From: Chinchilla lanigera
Lineage: Eukaryota > Chordata > Mammalia > Rodentia > Chinchillidae
Assembly (NCBI RefSeq): GCF_000276665.1
Contig: NW_004955404.1
Location: forward strand, 31,853,667-31,917,666
Reading direction: 5' to 3'
Length of the DNA: 64,000 nucleotides
In this document: positions 47,250 through 58,659 of the stretch, one piece after another
Numbering within the stretch: the stretch's first letter is position 1
Layout of the letters: every line of letters begins with the position of its first letter
Program-made: the position numbers and the translations under genes
The notes under the pieces: generated by a model
Told to the model about the DNA's origin: nothing
What the model saw: the letters and a program-made list of their open reading frames with translations, nothing else
Databases searched by the model: none

Positions 47250-47425
47250 ACTGGTCTGTGGGGACTATTCTATATCTGCACTGACTAATGTGGTCAGTAG
47301 CTACATGTTACATTTGAGCATTTGAAATATGGCTAATGCAACTGATGAGCTGGTTTTAATTTAATTTAAATTAATTTAAATTTAAATAGCCACATATGTC
47401 CAGTGACTATTGTACTGGTCAGTGA
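47250..47425. repeat. Ancient hAT-type DNA transposon remnant
   Basis: TCTATATCTGCACTGACTAA, TGGTCAGTAGCTACATGTTA, GCATTTGAAATATGGCTAAT, a TTTAAATTAATTTAAATTTA core and ATAGCCACATATGTCCAGTG have the order of a non-autonomous Charlie-type element. The exact family name is uncertain. Confidence 0.6.
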
Positions 47426-47429
47426 AAAC

Positions 47430-49300
47430 TTAGAAGCCACAAATAGGTGGGGAATAAATCACAGGTATTCCCTAAGGGTAAGCTTCTGTTTTTTTTCTAT
47501 TTTTAAAAATAATTGTCAATGTCAAAGCATGAGTTTCTTTACATGGTCTTCTCTTCAACCTCGCTTCATGTCCTAGGACACTTCATCTAGCTTTCACTGT
47601 AGGCTGCTCACCAGTGCGTCAAGGAGAGCCCCACCAGACTGTGAGCTCTTTCTCTTTTGCATGTCTTGGGTTATTCTGTAGGCACAACAGGTCTTAATGA
47701 TCTAGGATAGCAGAAGTAGAGTGGCTTTCATTTTTCTTGTTGTCTATTCACCCTTTTGAATTGTGAGGAGTTAATGAGATTCTATTAGGAGATCTTCTTT
47801 TACTTACTTCCTGTGCATCTCACTGCTATCTCAGTTTTAGTACAGAAATATTAGCTCTTGGATTTTTTATTTTGAGTCTTGATTTCTATCATTCCCATTT
47901 AGGAGCCAATAATCTTTATGGCTTGGTGGCCACCTTGCATTGAATAAACCAACCACATGAATGGCTGCCTTGCCGATGTCACATTCTTTCTCCCAGGTAC
48001 CTAGACAATTCTATTTTGTTCATATGACTTCATTGCTATGTCATAATTGTTTGGACCAAAGGTGCCTAATACTGACTCCTGAAGTTCATGTGACATGAGA
48101 AAATGGGTTGAGCCAATTAACTTTCTCCTAAAAATTTGAACCTAGACAATCTAAGTAAATGATCCATGAGCCTTGTGATAATCATTTGAAAATTCGTAAG
48201 GAAGGCTCAGAGCCCAAGCAGTTCTTATGAGGTATCTTGTAGACTTAGTAACAAGAGAGGAGGAACTGAGAGGAAGAAGAGGAAGCTGGCTGTTGCTAAG
48301 AGGTGCTGCTTGTGGAGTGGGTAGACATTTGCGTTGCTTCAGTTTCTGATGGAACTACACTACCAGAATATAAAAATGCTTAATATGTTATCTGCAATTA
48401 TTTTTAATGTATTTAATTTTCTTAGGCATTTATCCAATTATTTATTTACTTTCTTGAAATAACAGTTTGAGATAAGATTCTATTTCTTACAATTAAAAAA
48501 GTAGTGTGGAGATTTGGAAGTTTTCCCTGGTTTTCTATTTTGTCTGATTCTCCTGGGGATGGGAAGCAGTAATCCTGCTAGCATGCTCACATCTCTTGTT
48601 TCCCTGAAGGTTGCCCAAGACCTGGGTCCACATGTGAACGGCATGACTGGCTGAAAGGAAATAGTCAGGCAAGTGTAACAGTGTTAGGAACAGTATACAA
48701 GCAGGAAGCAGCACAATTTATTTTGACTTTTTCAAATACTTTGGTGTTTTGTGACTATGATTTTTGAGGCGTAAAGAAAGAGGGGCTTCTGCCTTGTGTA
48801 GGGAAGAATAATGTATTGAAGCATTAATTTGTGTTTGTTTTTGCTGATCTTAATAGATGCAAATGAGAGGCATTTTCCCTCTTCTCCCCTACCTGCTTCT
48901 ATGATTCCCTAGTTTACTTGTTTTGTGTCCTCCAAAAATGTTACTCTCCATCAACTTTGTAACTTCTCCGTCACTCCTCTTATGAACACCTCTAATGCAG
49001 TCTACAAACCATCTCCTTTACCTCATCAAAAAGAAAAAGGAAAAGAAAAAACTCTTAACCTACCTTTATTCCACTATATTTCACACCTCGCAATCTTTAC
49101 CGACTACCTGGAAGAAGGTAGCTTAGACTCACAATCTCACATCTCAACCCCCTTTTAATTGTACTGCAATCCAGTTTCTGATCCTCTGACTTCAAGTACT
49201 TGCCACATAGTGTTGCAGTTTATATTTTCCTCTACCAGACTGTGCATACCTCAGATGAAGGAAGATTGCCTCCTATGTAGTATCTGACACAAAATGTACA
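47430..49300. other. No clear feature; possible old repeat near 48900-49300
   Basis: Mostly unique-looking sequence. The last part, with GCCACATAGTGTTGCAGTTT and CTGACACAAAATGTACACTC, may be an L2-like end on the plus strand but is too diverged to call. The 77-codon frame at 48925-49158 has no recognisable content. Confidence 0.35.
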
Positions 49301-49317
49301 CTCAAGAAAATGAATTA

Positions 49318-49406
49318 GGGGCTGGGGATTTAGCTCAGTGGCACAGCGCCTGCCTGGCAAGTGCAAGGTAGTGAGTTCGATTCCCAGTACTGGAAAAAAA
49401 CCAAAA
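49318..49406 (+). mobile_element. ID SINE, plus strand, with target-site duplication
   Basis: GGGGCTGGGGATTTAGCTC head, A box TAGCTCAGTGGC, B box GTTCGATTC, end CAGTACTGG and a short A-rich tail. AAGAAAATGAATTA is repeated exactly at 49304-49317 and 49407-49420. The close match to the other ID copies indicates a recent insertion. Confidence 0.95.
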
Positions 49407-49424
49407 AAGAAAATGAATTAAATT

Positions 49425-50050
49425 AGCAAATACCCTAGGATGAAGCTTCATCTGTTCTTTAGTTTAGCTTACATAAAATGAATTCATGCTTGGATCTGAG
49501 AGTAACAGAAACCCAGTGTACTTTTCTCTTGGACTCATTCTATCTGTATTGTGCATATGCAAAATATATATTGTACTTGTTTCTCTTAGAATTCAGTAGG
49601 ATTGTCTGTCCATATCTCTGTATCTTTGTATCTACCACCTATTTTTCATATCTCATACTGTAACTTGATTATCCATTTATATTTGTTTGAAGTCTGAATC
49701 TTTATCAAGTTCACTTAAATTGACTTCATAATATTATACAATGATGTTCCTTATTCCAGAATAATTTGTACTATAGATGTGGGTAAATGGCACTTTTTTG
49801 TTAAAATAATTGCCTCATATTACTGCAGCAATAGAGTTTGTGGCCAGTGTAGTAAAGGTCAATATGCTTAGAGGGATGGATAAAATAAGAATACTTATTC
49901 TTGTATGAAATGTTTGTATAATATTATTCTAGCAATACATAAAGAATACTCAGATTCTGTGACACTATTATGTGATCGGAACACTGAATATGGCACCAAT
50001 AGCAAAGAAAATAAGGAAAGGATCCCTTACTTGGAGAAATTTTCCTCATC
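49425..50050. other. No recognisable feature
   Basis: Sequence between two ID SINEs with only chance frames. Confidence 0.4.
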
Positions 50051-50065
50051 AAAATGGGTAACATG

Positions 50066-50186
50066 GACTGGGGATTTAGCTCAGCGGCACAGCGTCTGCC
50101 TGGCAAGCGCAAGGTCATGAGTTCGATTCCTGGTACCGGAAAAAAACCAAAAACCAAAAACCAAAACAAAACAAACAAACAAAAAA
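50066..50186 (+). mobile_element. ID SINE, plus strand, with long tail and target-site duplication
   Basis: Head ACTGGGGATTTAGCTCAGCG, B box GTTCGATTC, end CTGGTACCGG, then a roughly 45-bp tail of ACCAAAA and AACAAAC units. AAAATGGGTAACATG at 50051-50065 and AGAATGGGCAACATG at 50187-50201 flank it. The frames at 49905-50269 that run through it are chance. Confidence 0.95.
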
Positions 50187-50204
50187 AGAATGGGCAACAT
50201 GTAC

Positions 50205-50545
50205 ATACAGATATTACCAAAGGCATATATGCAGAGATATATTTGCGCCTACTACAAAAGAACTGCTGAAGATATTATGGGTCTTGAGTAAATTGCAGTT
50301 TGCCTGGAATTGCTTTGTGAGAGAAGTCAATTTGAAGACTTCATGTTAAGATGTTTGAATTAAACCATTCTACAATGTGTCTCTCGTGTTCATCCTGACC
50401 TTGTGCATACTGGAAGCTACTCCTGGGTGCAATGGCTTTGCAGGATGGAGAATAGTGTCATCAGATCAGAGGAGACTGCCTGGGCTCACCTGACCACTCA
50501 CAGTGGCTGTCATAGGGACCGTTATGATGTGAGAAGATGGACTGC
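50205..50545. other. No recognisable feature
   Basis: Unique-looking sequence before a short tandem duplication. Confidence 0.4.
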
Positions 50546-50547
50546 AG

Positions 50548-50611
50548 TTCAGGAAGCAACATACACTTGCTGTGAACAATTCAGGAAGTAACATACACTT
50601 GCTGTGAACAG
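50548..50611. repeat. 32-bp tandem duplication
   Basis: Two adjacent units, 50548-50579 and 50580-50611, both with TTCAGGAAG, AACATACACTTGCTGTGAA. They differ at two positions. Confidence 0.93.
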
Positions 50612-50614
50612 CTG

Positions 50615-51700
50615 AGTGAAGCAGGGAGCAGGGGTATAGATGGTTGAGATGGTGCGTAGATGGAGTGGGGTGTGTCAGCAGATGGGGCTGCAGGTGCATC
50701 AAAGCCAAAGGAAAGCAAACCAGCAGAGAGGGAGCAGGCATGAGATCCTTGGTCTGGGGGAAAATGACTCATGTTTTGAACCAGCCCCTGAGTACAGAAT
50801 AGGTTCTCCATGGTAGTGAAATGGGACTGTGACATGACCAGATGGTAAGATTTTTGAGGGGAGGGTGTTGCCATAGTTGACTTCTCAGTAGAGAAGGGGA
50901 AAATGCCAGGGAAAGTGATGTTCCTTCTTCTATTAGCTGGAGCTCAGTCTTGTGGTTGAGGCTGACACAATGAAAAGCTCTAGATCCAAAAAGGCACCGC
51001 AGTGTCAGAGATGAAGTAGCTGGGAAAAGGGCAGACCTGCAGCCTTAGTTCAGACCCACATCTCACTCCACCCATGTAAAGGCTTCTGGACTACATGATC
51101 GAGCCTGAGGCACTTATAAATCCTGCAGTCTGAGAGCATCGGGAAGAGAGCTTTGAACTACCTGCTTCCCAAAGGGGCAAACCCGGGACTCACCCATCCC
51201 ATGCCATCTTCCTGGACACACGGGAATGCTCCTTTTTGCTCTCCCCTCAGTCATCCTGGCCCCCATGATCTGCCTGTCGAACATCATCAAGGTTCAAATT
51301 ATATAGGTCTCCCCACAAAAGCATACCTCACTCCACCTCCCACTTGGAGTACTCCCAGATAGGGTGCTTCACTGCCCGAGTTCTATTCATAGTCCCATAT
51401 CATTTGCTGTGTGACTATACAGCTCCTCTCCTACAGAAGTGGATCAATTTCTCCCCAAGTATAGTACACATATAGTACACATGCTGCACATGAAGAGCTT
51501 GGAGAAGCCATTGCTCTTCTCTGTTTTTGCATGTGTTACAGTGCAATGACTTTCAACTCCGGCTGAGATGACAGACTAGAATGAAGGTCAGGTGGGTCAG
51601 AACTTCAGCTAAAACACGGACTTTTGCAAAGGCATCCTGAGTTTCAGAGAGCTGCCTAACAGCCCAACAAAAAAATGCTTGTCTACAGGCTCAGGAAAGA
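50615..51700. other. GC-raised unannotated segment
   Basis: About 1 kb with more G and C than its neighbours, especially 50930-51370. It contains a TTATAAATCC sequence at 51115-51124. I recognise neither a gene nor a named repeat. An unrecognised LTR is possible. Confidence 0.35.
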
Positions 51701-51704
51701 AATA

Positions 51705-52920
51705 TATATATATATTATTGCTTTAGGCTGTTTTTAATGCAACATGATCACAGTGCTAGACAAATAAGACACAGACATTACAGAAAGGTAGAGCAGCATG
51801 TTGAGCAACCTCACCCCACTATCAAACATATTAGACTGTGTTGACCACCAGGACTGACCTTTTAGTGGTTACACCACTGGAATGTCAGGGCTTGCTTCTT
51901 ACTGCAGTAGAACTGGCCGCATTCTGACTGATATATGGGAAAAGAGATTATAGAGTCCCTTCCTAAGTAGAAGGGAGGTGGTACATTAAATGAATTTTAT
52001 AAATAGACACTACTTTTGTGGCCTGAGAGCTGAAGGACTGGCCTGTCTCCTGCAAGCCCTTTCCCAGATGAAGGGCCATGGCACTCTGCTGCACTGTGCT
52101 GATGTCAAGCACAACTTCACTGTAGCCCTAGTCCTGAGGAAACTGGAGGACAGTCCTGACCGCAGCTTTCCCCATTCCTTCTCGTCGGTGTTCCATGGTC
52201 ACTCGGAGGTGAAAGAGCTGCAACAGCTTCTTCGCCAAGAGCGAGGGCTAACTTTGAAGAGGCATGTTTGCAGGGTTAACAATGAAAGCGAGCAAGGTGG
52301 TAGCCAGATTTGGTGTTACTAATTTATAGATGTGAAGGAAGTCTGACTCATCTCTCAGCTGTGGAAAAATAAGTGCTGAAAATGAGTAAACACCAAGAGG
52401 AAGGGAGTTGCTGCTATTTAATAAAGAACTTTGAGTGGTGGAATACAACATAGCCATGTGACTGTAAAAAGATGCAAAATATGTGATGTGATATATGGCC
52501 ATGAAGAACAAAGATGGAGATGAGGTTATATGTTTATGACATAATCATGATGCTCCTAGAGATCTGGGCGGGGTCCCAACAAAAATCTTTGTACATAAAA
52601 CAAAGTGGATGCTTAGGGCATCTAAGTAGAAATGTTTCTTTAAAGAAACAAAGTTAACAACCCATAAGACAGAAGGAGCAAGAGGAACACAGGGTAGACA
52701 GCAAGGAGGTTTAGATTTCTTGGAATAATTATTTTTAAAAGTAATATCTAATAAATGAATGGCTAAATTACTCCAAGAAAGAAAATGGGAAGAAAAGAAT
52801 GAGCATTTTGGAACAATGTATACAGATTAGGAAATTTCCTTTCTGGGAATGTTATCAAAAGAGGCCCCACTGTAAGTGGTTATTGAGGAGGTTTGTGTAT
52901 TTGGAGAATTACAAAGAAGT
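51705..52920. other. No supported feature; one protein-like frame
   Basis: A 110-codon plus frame at 51990-52322 has a GC-raised middle part (52025-52260) whose peptide is fairly polar, including FHGHSEVKELQQLLRQERG. I cannot assign it to a family; a processed-pseudogene fragment is possible. The rest holds nothing I recognise. Confidence 0.3.
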
Positions 52921-52929
52921 GGAATGTGG

Positions 52930-53092
52930 AGCCCCAGTTCTCACTGTGATTCCTGGGCCACATCCTTAGCTCTGTCTAGGATGTTGTCAGAAATGCAAAG
53001 TCTCTGGCCCCTCCCCAGACCAGCAGTCTGTGCTGTGATGAAACCCGCAGGTGATGAACTTGTAAAGTTTGAGGAACGCTTAGTGAGGACAT
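52930..53092 (+). repeat. hAT-Charlie (MER5-type) DNA transposon remnant
   Basis: GTTGTCAGAAATGCAAAGTC, TCTGGCCCCTCCCCAGACCA and TGAACTTGTAAAGTTTGAGG preserve the order of MER5-like elements (AGAAATGCAAATTC, CCCACCCCAGACC, AAAGTTTGAGAACC). The 72-codon frame across it is chance. Confidence 0.68.
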
Positions 53093-53094
53093 AA

Positions 53095-53550
53095 AAAATG
53101 CTCACACCTGTTTCCACGCATCACAAACTATGAGTCTGCTCCTAGACACAGGAAGATTGCGGGATACTAATGCAAGCAGCCTCATGAACAGAATGCATTC
53201 ATGAAGGGTGAGAGGAAACCATGTGAGAAGGAAGATGATAGTATATTTTTGTTAAGAAAATGGCTTCTTTCAACGTTTAGAGTGAAGAAAATACTAAGTT
53301 ATATTAACTATGTGGTTTGTATGTATTTTGTTATAATGCATTTAAAAAATTGTGAATGGCATTAATGAAAAAATATACAAACATTTCTCTTTCTACCTTT
53401 TCTTTATCAAATATTTTCTCAGCAGCATGGGGGCAAATCTTTATTTTGTTTTTAGAGGTTCCTTTGGTATAATATGAGAGAAGGGAAGTATTATTTCCTT
53501 TTTGTAATATGGGTGTTAACTTCTTAAGGTTTTGCAAGATGAGAAAATAA
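53095..53550. other. No recognisable feature
   Basis: AT-rich spacer before an ID SINE. Confidence 0.4.
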
Positions 53551-53567
53551 TAAAAAAATGTTATTTT

Positions 53568-53645
53568 GGGGGCTGGGGATTTAGCTCAGTGGCACAGCGC
53601 CTGCCTGGCAAGCGCAAGGTGGTGAGTTCGATTCCTGGTACCGGA
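53568..53645 (+). mobile_element. ID SINE, plus strand, with target-site duplication
   Basis: Head GGGGGCTGGGGATTTAGCTC, A box TAGCTCAGTGGC, B box GTTCGATTC, end CTGGTACCGG, then a short A tail that merges with the duplication AAAAAAATGTTATTTT (53552-53567 and about 53647-53662). Almost no sequence decay is seen. Confidence 0.95.
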
Positions 53646-53699
53646 AAAAAAAATGTTATTTTTACCCAGCATGGACAATGTATCTAAAAGTATACTTTA

Positions 53700-53868
53700 T
53701 GTGATGTGGTGGTACACACCTGTAAATCCAGCATTCAGGAGGCTGAGGCAGGAGAATAACTGCAAGTTCAGGGCCAGTTTGCACTACATATTCAGTTCAA
53801 GGCCACCCCATGCTATACATCAAAACTTTGTCTCAAAAAAACCAAAACAACAAAAACAATAAAAACAC
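53700..53868 (+). mobile_element. B1 SINE, plus strand, diverged
   Basis: GTGATGTGGTGGTACACACC, AGGAGGCTGAGGCAGGAG, two units GGGCCAGTTTGCACTAC and AAGGCCACCCCATGCTA, AACTTTGTCTC and an (AAAAC)n tail. More diverged than the other B1 copies. Confidence 0.88.
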
Positions 53869-53871
53869 TTC

Positions 53872-54475
53872 CCCAAATGAAAAGTGTATCTTGATTTAGT
53901 ATAATTATCTTGTGTGTTTTATATGTTTTTGGCATCTTACTCTGGTTGTTAATCTGTGTATATGATAACTAACTTTATAATGACTTATAAATAAATGAAT
54001 CTGATGCTGGCAAAATAAAAGGGGATCGGAGGAAGGGGGAAAGAATTGAAGATGTGTTACGTGTGTGTATCAATTACCTACAATAAATGTAATCATTTTG
54101 TACTGCAAACATGTGCTAATAAAAATTAAAACTAAGATTAGAAAATAACAATAGTGTATTAACTCTTGCAAAGGACGTATGGGAAAATGGAAAACATTTG
54201 AGTCTGAAGCTTCAATTAAACATCAGTCAAGATTTACCTTTCCTAAAATGTTAAACAATCACCAGTTTGTGAGCAACAGAGTCAGTATATTCAAGAATAA
54301 TTGTGCCTGGCATATTCAATTTGAGGATCAATGGAAAGAGAATAAATCAAAGTATATTATAATGAGTTGAAATATATCCATTAGTTTTTTTTGTACCATC
54401 TAAGAGATAAGCAAGTTTGAAAGGAAAATATTCCTTGGGGGTTAATAAGCACTCAGTAGTTCCCAATTTTAAACT
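53872..54475. other. No recognisable feature
   Basis: AT-rich. A 63-codon frame at 54179-54370 is not recognisable. Confidence 0.4.
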
Positions 54476-54479
54476 TAAT

Positions 54480-54850
54480 TTTTAAAATAAAATATAATTT
54501 ATTGAAAAATAATATAGAAACCAAAAGAAGTACCAAGAAGTTGAAAAGCTGGGTGAATTAGCACAAAAGTGATATATCTCTATGGCCACAACCAAGAACG
54601 AGGAATAGAGCAGAGACAGCATTCAGAAATCCTCCTTGGTGTAACTTTTCTATGCTTTTCCCCCACAAAGCATGATATGCCTTGATTTCCAACCTTGTAG
54701 ATTAATCTTGTCTGCTTTTGAAGAATGTGTACCTATCTGTCCTATTATTCCAATATCTGTTTTCTGCTTTCTTGGCTTATGATTATGCTGGTGAAATTCA
54801 TCTGTGTTATGGAATATAGTTGTTCGTGTATGTTCATGTCCATGAAGAAT
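54480..54850 (-). mobile_element. Old L1M-type 3'UTR relic, antisense
   Basis: TGGCCACAACCAAGAACGAG, TTCTATGCTTTTCCCCCAC, GTAGATTAATCTTGTCTGC and GCTGGTGAAATTCATCTGTG occur in the order of the reverse of an old L1M 3' region. Confidence 0.45.
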
Positions 54851-54854
54851 TATT

Positions 54855-55677
54855 TTTACAGTTTAAAAATAAAATCATTTAATAAAAACTGAGAATGTAG
54901 ATATAAAAACAAATCCTTATTGGAATTCAAATATGGATATAGCATAACTTCAGGTTGATTTTTCCAGGGTTGACATCTAAGGACAGGAAGTCCTTTTCCA
55001 GGTAGCACCAACAGGAGGGTGTGGAAAGATACCAGGAAGGGAAGGGACAAAAGTGAATTTGGGGGTGACTTATTTGCCACCCATTGCCTTTAGCAACTGG
55101 GACACAATTCTATTAGAAACTTGTAGGAGACCGTGAGAAGTCAGCTAGAACTGTGCCACCTAAAGGAGAGGAACCTGGGATATTTATCTACCAACTTCCA
55201 CTTTAGTTGGAAACTGCTTCCCATGGTGTAAACTGACTGCCCACCTGGCACATAGGCAGATCACACTTCCATGGATAAACAAAACCCTCAGGTGGAGAGT
55301 TGTAGGCGCTTTCGTTGCCAGCAGACTCTGAAACTGGAAAATCTGGGAGCTGAGAGCTTTTATGTGGGCCTTGGCAGAGTCTGCTCCAAATATATTCTCA
55401 GGCATAAAGCATCTCAAAATAAAACACAGTGATGACTCACTGGTTGGCAGGTAGCTGTATCCAAACTCACAATGAATGAACATTAAGTGTTTGAATAATA
55501 ATCATTATATCTTTGGGAACATTCTATTTTTAGCAAGCACATATAGGCTTCCTCCGGATCCAAATTAGGTATTTATCTTGACTTCATGACTGAATGCTAG
55601 CCATAAGCATGAAGGAGAAAGACTACTTAATCACAGAACAGTGATTTTCTATTGCAAGTTCATAGTTTAGTTTGATA
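54855..55677. other. No recognisable feature
   Basis: Frames of 74-99 codons on the minus strand (54856-55483) have no recognisable domain. Confidence 0.4.
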
Positions 55678-55682
55678 ATTAG

Positions 55683-56034
55683 CTTTTATGGCTTGTATCT
55701 AGATGTCTCCCCAAAGCCTCATGATCTTGTAGTGGGGCTTTTTGGAGGTGGTTGAATATAGGGTGAATGGATGTGGATTAATTGTGTATTGCTGAGATTA
55801 AGGATGTGTGGATTAGCTCCATTACCGGTTTAGCATAGTTCTGAGTGACACTACCTGAAAGGCAACAGTCTGGATGGAATTTAAAGGGACATAAAGAAGT
55901 TGCTTTGCTATTTCTCTGCTGATTGTCAGCCAACTATGGACAGATACCTCTACAAACTGTGAACTGAAATAAACCTTTCCTCTAACTTTGGGTGTTGGGT
56001 ATCAGGTCTCAGCAATGAGAAAAATAACTAAGAC
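55683..56034 (+). mobile_element. 5' LTR of a complete MaLR-type element
   Basis: Motifs GTATCTAGATGTCTCCCCAA, AGCCTCATGATC, GTTCTGAGTGACACTACC, CTGTGAACTGAAATAAACCT and GAGAAAAATAACTAAGAC match the 3' copy at 57495-57934. About 65-90 bp present in the 3' LTR before CCAACTATGGAC are missing here. ATTAG precedes it at 55678-55682. Confidence 0.88.
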
Positions 56035-57494
56035 AGATTTTCATACCAGGGTTGTGGGGTCCTTGCTGTATCTGTGCCTATCTATGTGGTTCAGAAATCT
56101 TTGGAACTGGCTTGTGGGAAGAGTTTGGAAAGTTTTGGAGATGTCAGCTAAAGAAGCAACCCTGGAATACTTTAAGCTGCACTTGATGGGAGAGTCCGGT
56201 CAGAGCTCAGAAGATCAGAATGCTGATAGAAGTGCAGCAGATGAAGACTAGGGTCAGGAGGTTTCCACTGGGAAGAAGGATTGCATTGGCTTTTGGATTC
56301 CAGACCATGTATACTATATGTTGGCAGAAAATGTGTCTGCATTTTGTTCTTTGATGTCCCCCCAAATTTGGTGTCTGCATTTGTTCCCTGACTTTACCTG
56401 AGGACTAATTAATCTGGCAGAAGTAATTTCAAGGCAGTCTAATATTGTGGTGGTGGTGTGGCTACTGTTGGGGCTTTCAGCCAGATTTATGTTGAGAATT
56501 AAGATCAAAGGGGCCAGCAGAATTATTTAAAATGTTTTGAGTTTGGTCATAAGGAAGCTCTGGTAGAGTTGTGGACTGCAAAGATAGAAGAGAAGAGAAC
56601 TTGGTTGCTGAGCAGAAATAGGACAATAGAAAAGTGAGCCTTGGGACATCACAAGAATCAAGAAGATCCCAGCATTTGCAGCCTTGGAGTTGCAACTGTA
56701 AAGATTTTGCTTTGAGAAGAGAGCCTCGGAGCATCATGTCCCAAAATGTTAGCAGCCTAGGAAATTTGTTCTTTGGGATTGGGTTCATAGTGGTAAGCCA
56801 AAAGAAAAGAAAGCCTGGCTACTGCTCCAGCTGGTAGCAGACCTTGGCATCATCCACATAGTGCTGGTTTTTAAGTGCATGGAGAATGCAAGAGTTGAAA
56901 GGCCAGGAAGACTTCCTCCCAAATTTTAGAAGAAGGCCTAAAAGGCCAGGCAGTGTGCTCCTGAGAAGGCAGGGTATGAAGCTGAGTGTGAAGCTAAAGG
57001 TGTAGTGGAGACCCCAGAAAACTGGGGAAGTGAGGAACATAGATCATCTGAGGAAAACTGCAAGGAGTGGGCAAAGTGAGCCCAAGAGAGAAGCCATGAG
57101 GGCTACAGCCACTGACTGTACCATGCGTTGGAGCCATTCAAGCCCTTTAGAGTTCACATCTTGCCGCAGATTGCCCTTGATGCTAGACATGGAACTATGG
57201 GATTTAATGTTTTCTGTGTTGGATTTTGGACTTATTTTGGTCACATTCCTTTCTGTTCCTCTGTTTGGAGTGGGAATGTTTGTTTGTCTTGTGGCATTGT
57301 ATGTGGGAGTTAACTTTCTTTCCATTTGTATTGGGGGGGGGGTCCCAGCTAAGAATTTGCCTTAAATCTCAGAGGAGACTTCGGAATTGGACTTGTCAGC
57401 AACACTGAAACTGCTAAAATTTTGACCTAAAGATGAACTAAATACCTTCTGGATAAAGGGATGCACATGAGTCTTTTGGGTGGCAGGGACAACA
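56035..57494 (+). mobile_element. MaLR internal region, non-coding remnant
   Basis: About 1.46 kb between two LTRs of the same family. It includes GGAACTGGCTTGTGGGAAG near the start and AATTGGACTTGTCAGCAAC with AAACTGCTAAAATTTTGACC near the end, as in internal regions of ERVL-MaLR elements. The frames present (up to 111 codons, both strands) are short and not collinear with a gag gene that I could defend. Elements of this class depend on proteins supplied by other retroviruses. Confidence 0.78.
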
Positions 57495-57934
57495 TGTTAA
57501 CTGTTTATATCTAGATGTCCCCCCAAAAGCCTCATGTGCTCATTGGTAGGGCTTTTTGGAGATGGCTAGATCTAGGGTGTGTGAATGTGGAGTAAGGGTG
57601 TAATGCTGGGATTAGGGGTGTGAAGCTGTGATTAAGGCTATGTGAATTAGTCCATTCTTGGTTTAGCAGAGTTCTGAGTGACACCATTCAAAAGGCAGGT
57701 AGCCTGGATGGAATATAAAGAGACAGAAAGAAGCAGCTTTGCTACTTCACTGCTGTCTCCCTTCTGCCTATCCTTCTTTGCCAGGTACTATTTCCCCTCT
57801 GCCATTTCACCCTGCCATGGAGCCAGCTAACTATGGACTGAAACCTCTACAAACTGTGAGCTGAAATAAACCTTTTCTCCTTTAACTTCCAGTGTCAGGT
57901 GTTTTGTCTGAGTAATGAGAAAAGTAACTAAGAT
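57495..57934 (+). mobile_element. 3' LTR of a complete MaLR-type element
   Basis: Starts TGTTAACTGTTTATATCTAG, contains GTCCCCCCAAAAGCCTCATG, GAGCTGAAATAAACCTTTTC (polyadenylation signal) and ends AGAAAAGTAACTAAGAT. ATTAG follows at 57935-57939 and matches ATTAG at 55678-55682. It is longer than the 5' LTR (440 against 352 bp) because that copy has a deletion. Confidence 0.88.
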
Positions 57935-57939
57935 ATTAG

Positions 57940-58645
57940 CCATTTGTAATTGGTCCCTTAGAAAGCAGAAGATTAAAAATAAATCAGGAAGTTCACAGAA
58001 AAGTGAAATGGTGAAAGACATATGGTAATATTGCATCAATTTGATTTTTGAAAATGTGGATTTTGTGAAGAATGAGATTAAAACTGACCTTTCCTTTTTG
58101 ATGACAATCATTGCTGTGTTTGTACAAGTTTTAAATTTAGACTTAGCAACTCACTTGTGTTATTTGGAGAGCTTAGAAGAAACTCTTTTTACTTGAAAAA
58201 GTAAGGTGTATTAAGATGCATAAATATCTTTATGTACTTCAATTTCCTTTTTACTATCTGGAAAGCATTCGGAGATTATGCCCATGAACACTGCATATTC
58301 ATGATTATCCATAAAGGATATGATTCAGAATTTGATTTTAAACTATTGCCCTTAATTTACATATTCTCCAAGTTTCCACTTTAGTCATCAAAACTACTCA
58401 GAGATAAATTTAGAGCTAAGGAAGGTAGGTAATTTCTCTAGCTTATTTTTAAAAATCAGTCCTTTTGAGGTAGCCTATTGTATTGTCAGACAGGTATCAT
58501 CACTTTAAATCTGTCTTTGTTGAACAGAAATTCAGTTTCTTGTATTTCTTGCTCAGTCACCACCATCTTCACTCAGTGGTGATGCAGAATAATGCTGTTC
58601 ATTCCTTCTTGGATTCCTACATTTTCCTTTCAATTACAGTGTATT
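57940..58645. other. No recognisable feature
   Basis: AT-rich sequence between the MaLR element and an ID SINE. The 94-codon minus frame at 57827-58111 straddles the LTR end and is chance. Confidence 0.4.
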
Positions 58646-58659
58646 TTTCAGGCTGATCT

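Noticed and set aside
49318..53645. tRNA-like segments with A and B boxes that could be called tRNA genes
   Set aside because: They have A-rich tails, target-site duplications and no cloverleaf 3' half, so they are ID SINEs.
57030..57365. 111-codon frame with hydrophobic segments that could suggest a membrane protein
   Set aside because: It lies inside the MaLR internal region, has no counterpart on comparing the element's layout, and the hydrophobic stretch comes from T-rich DNA.
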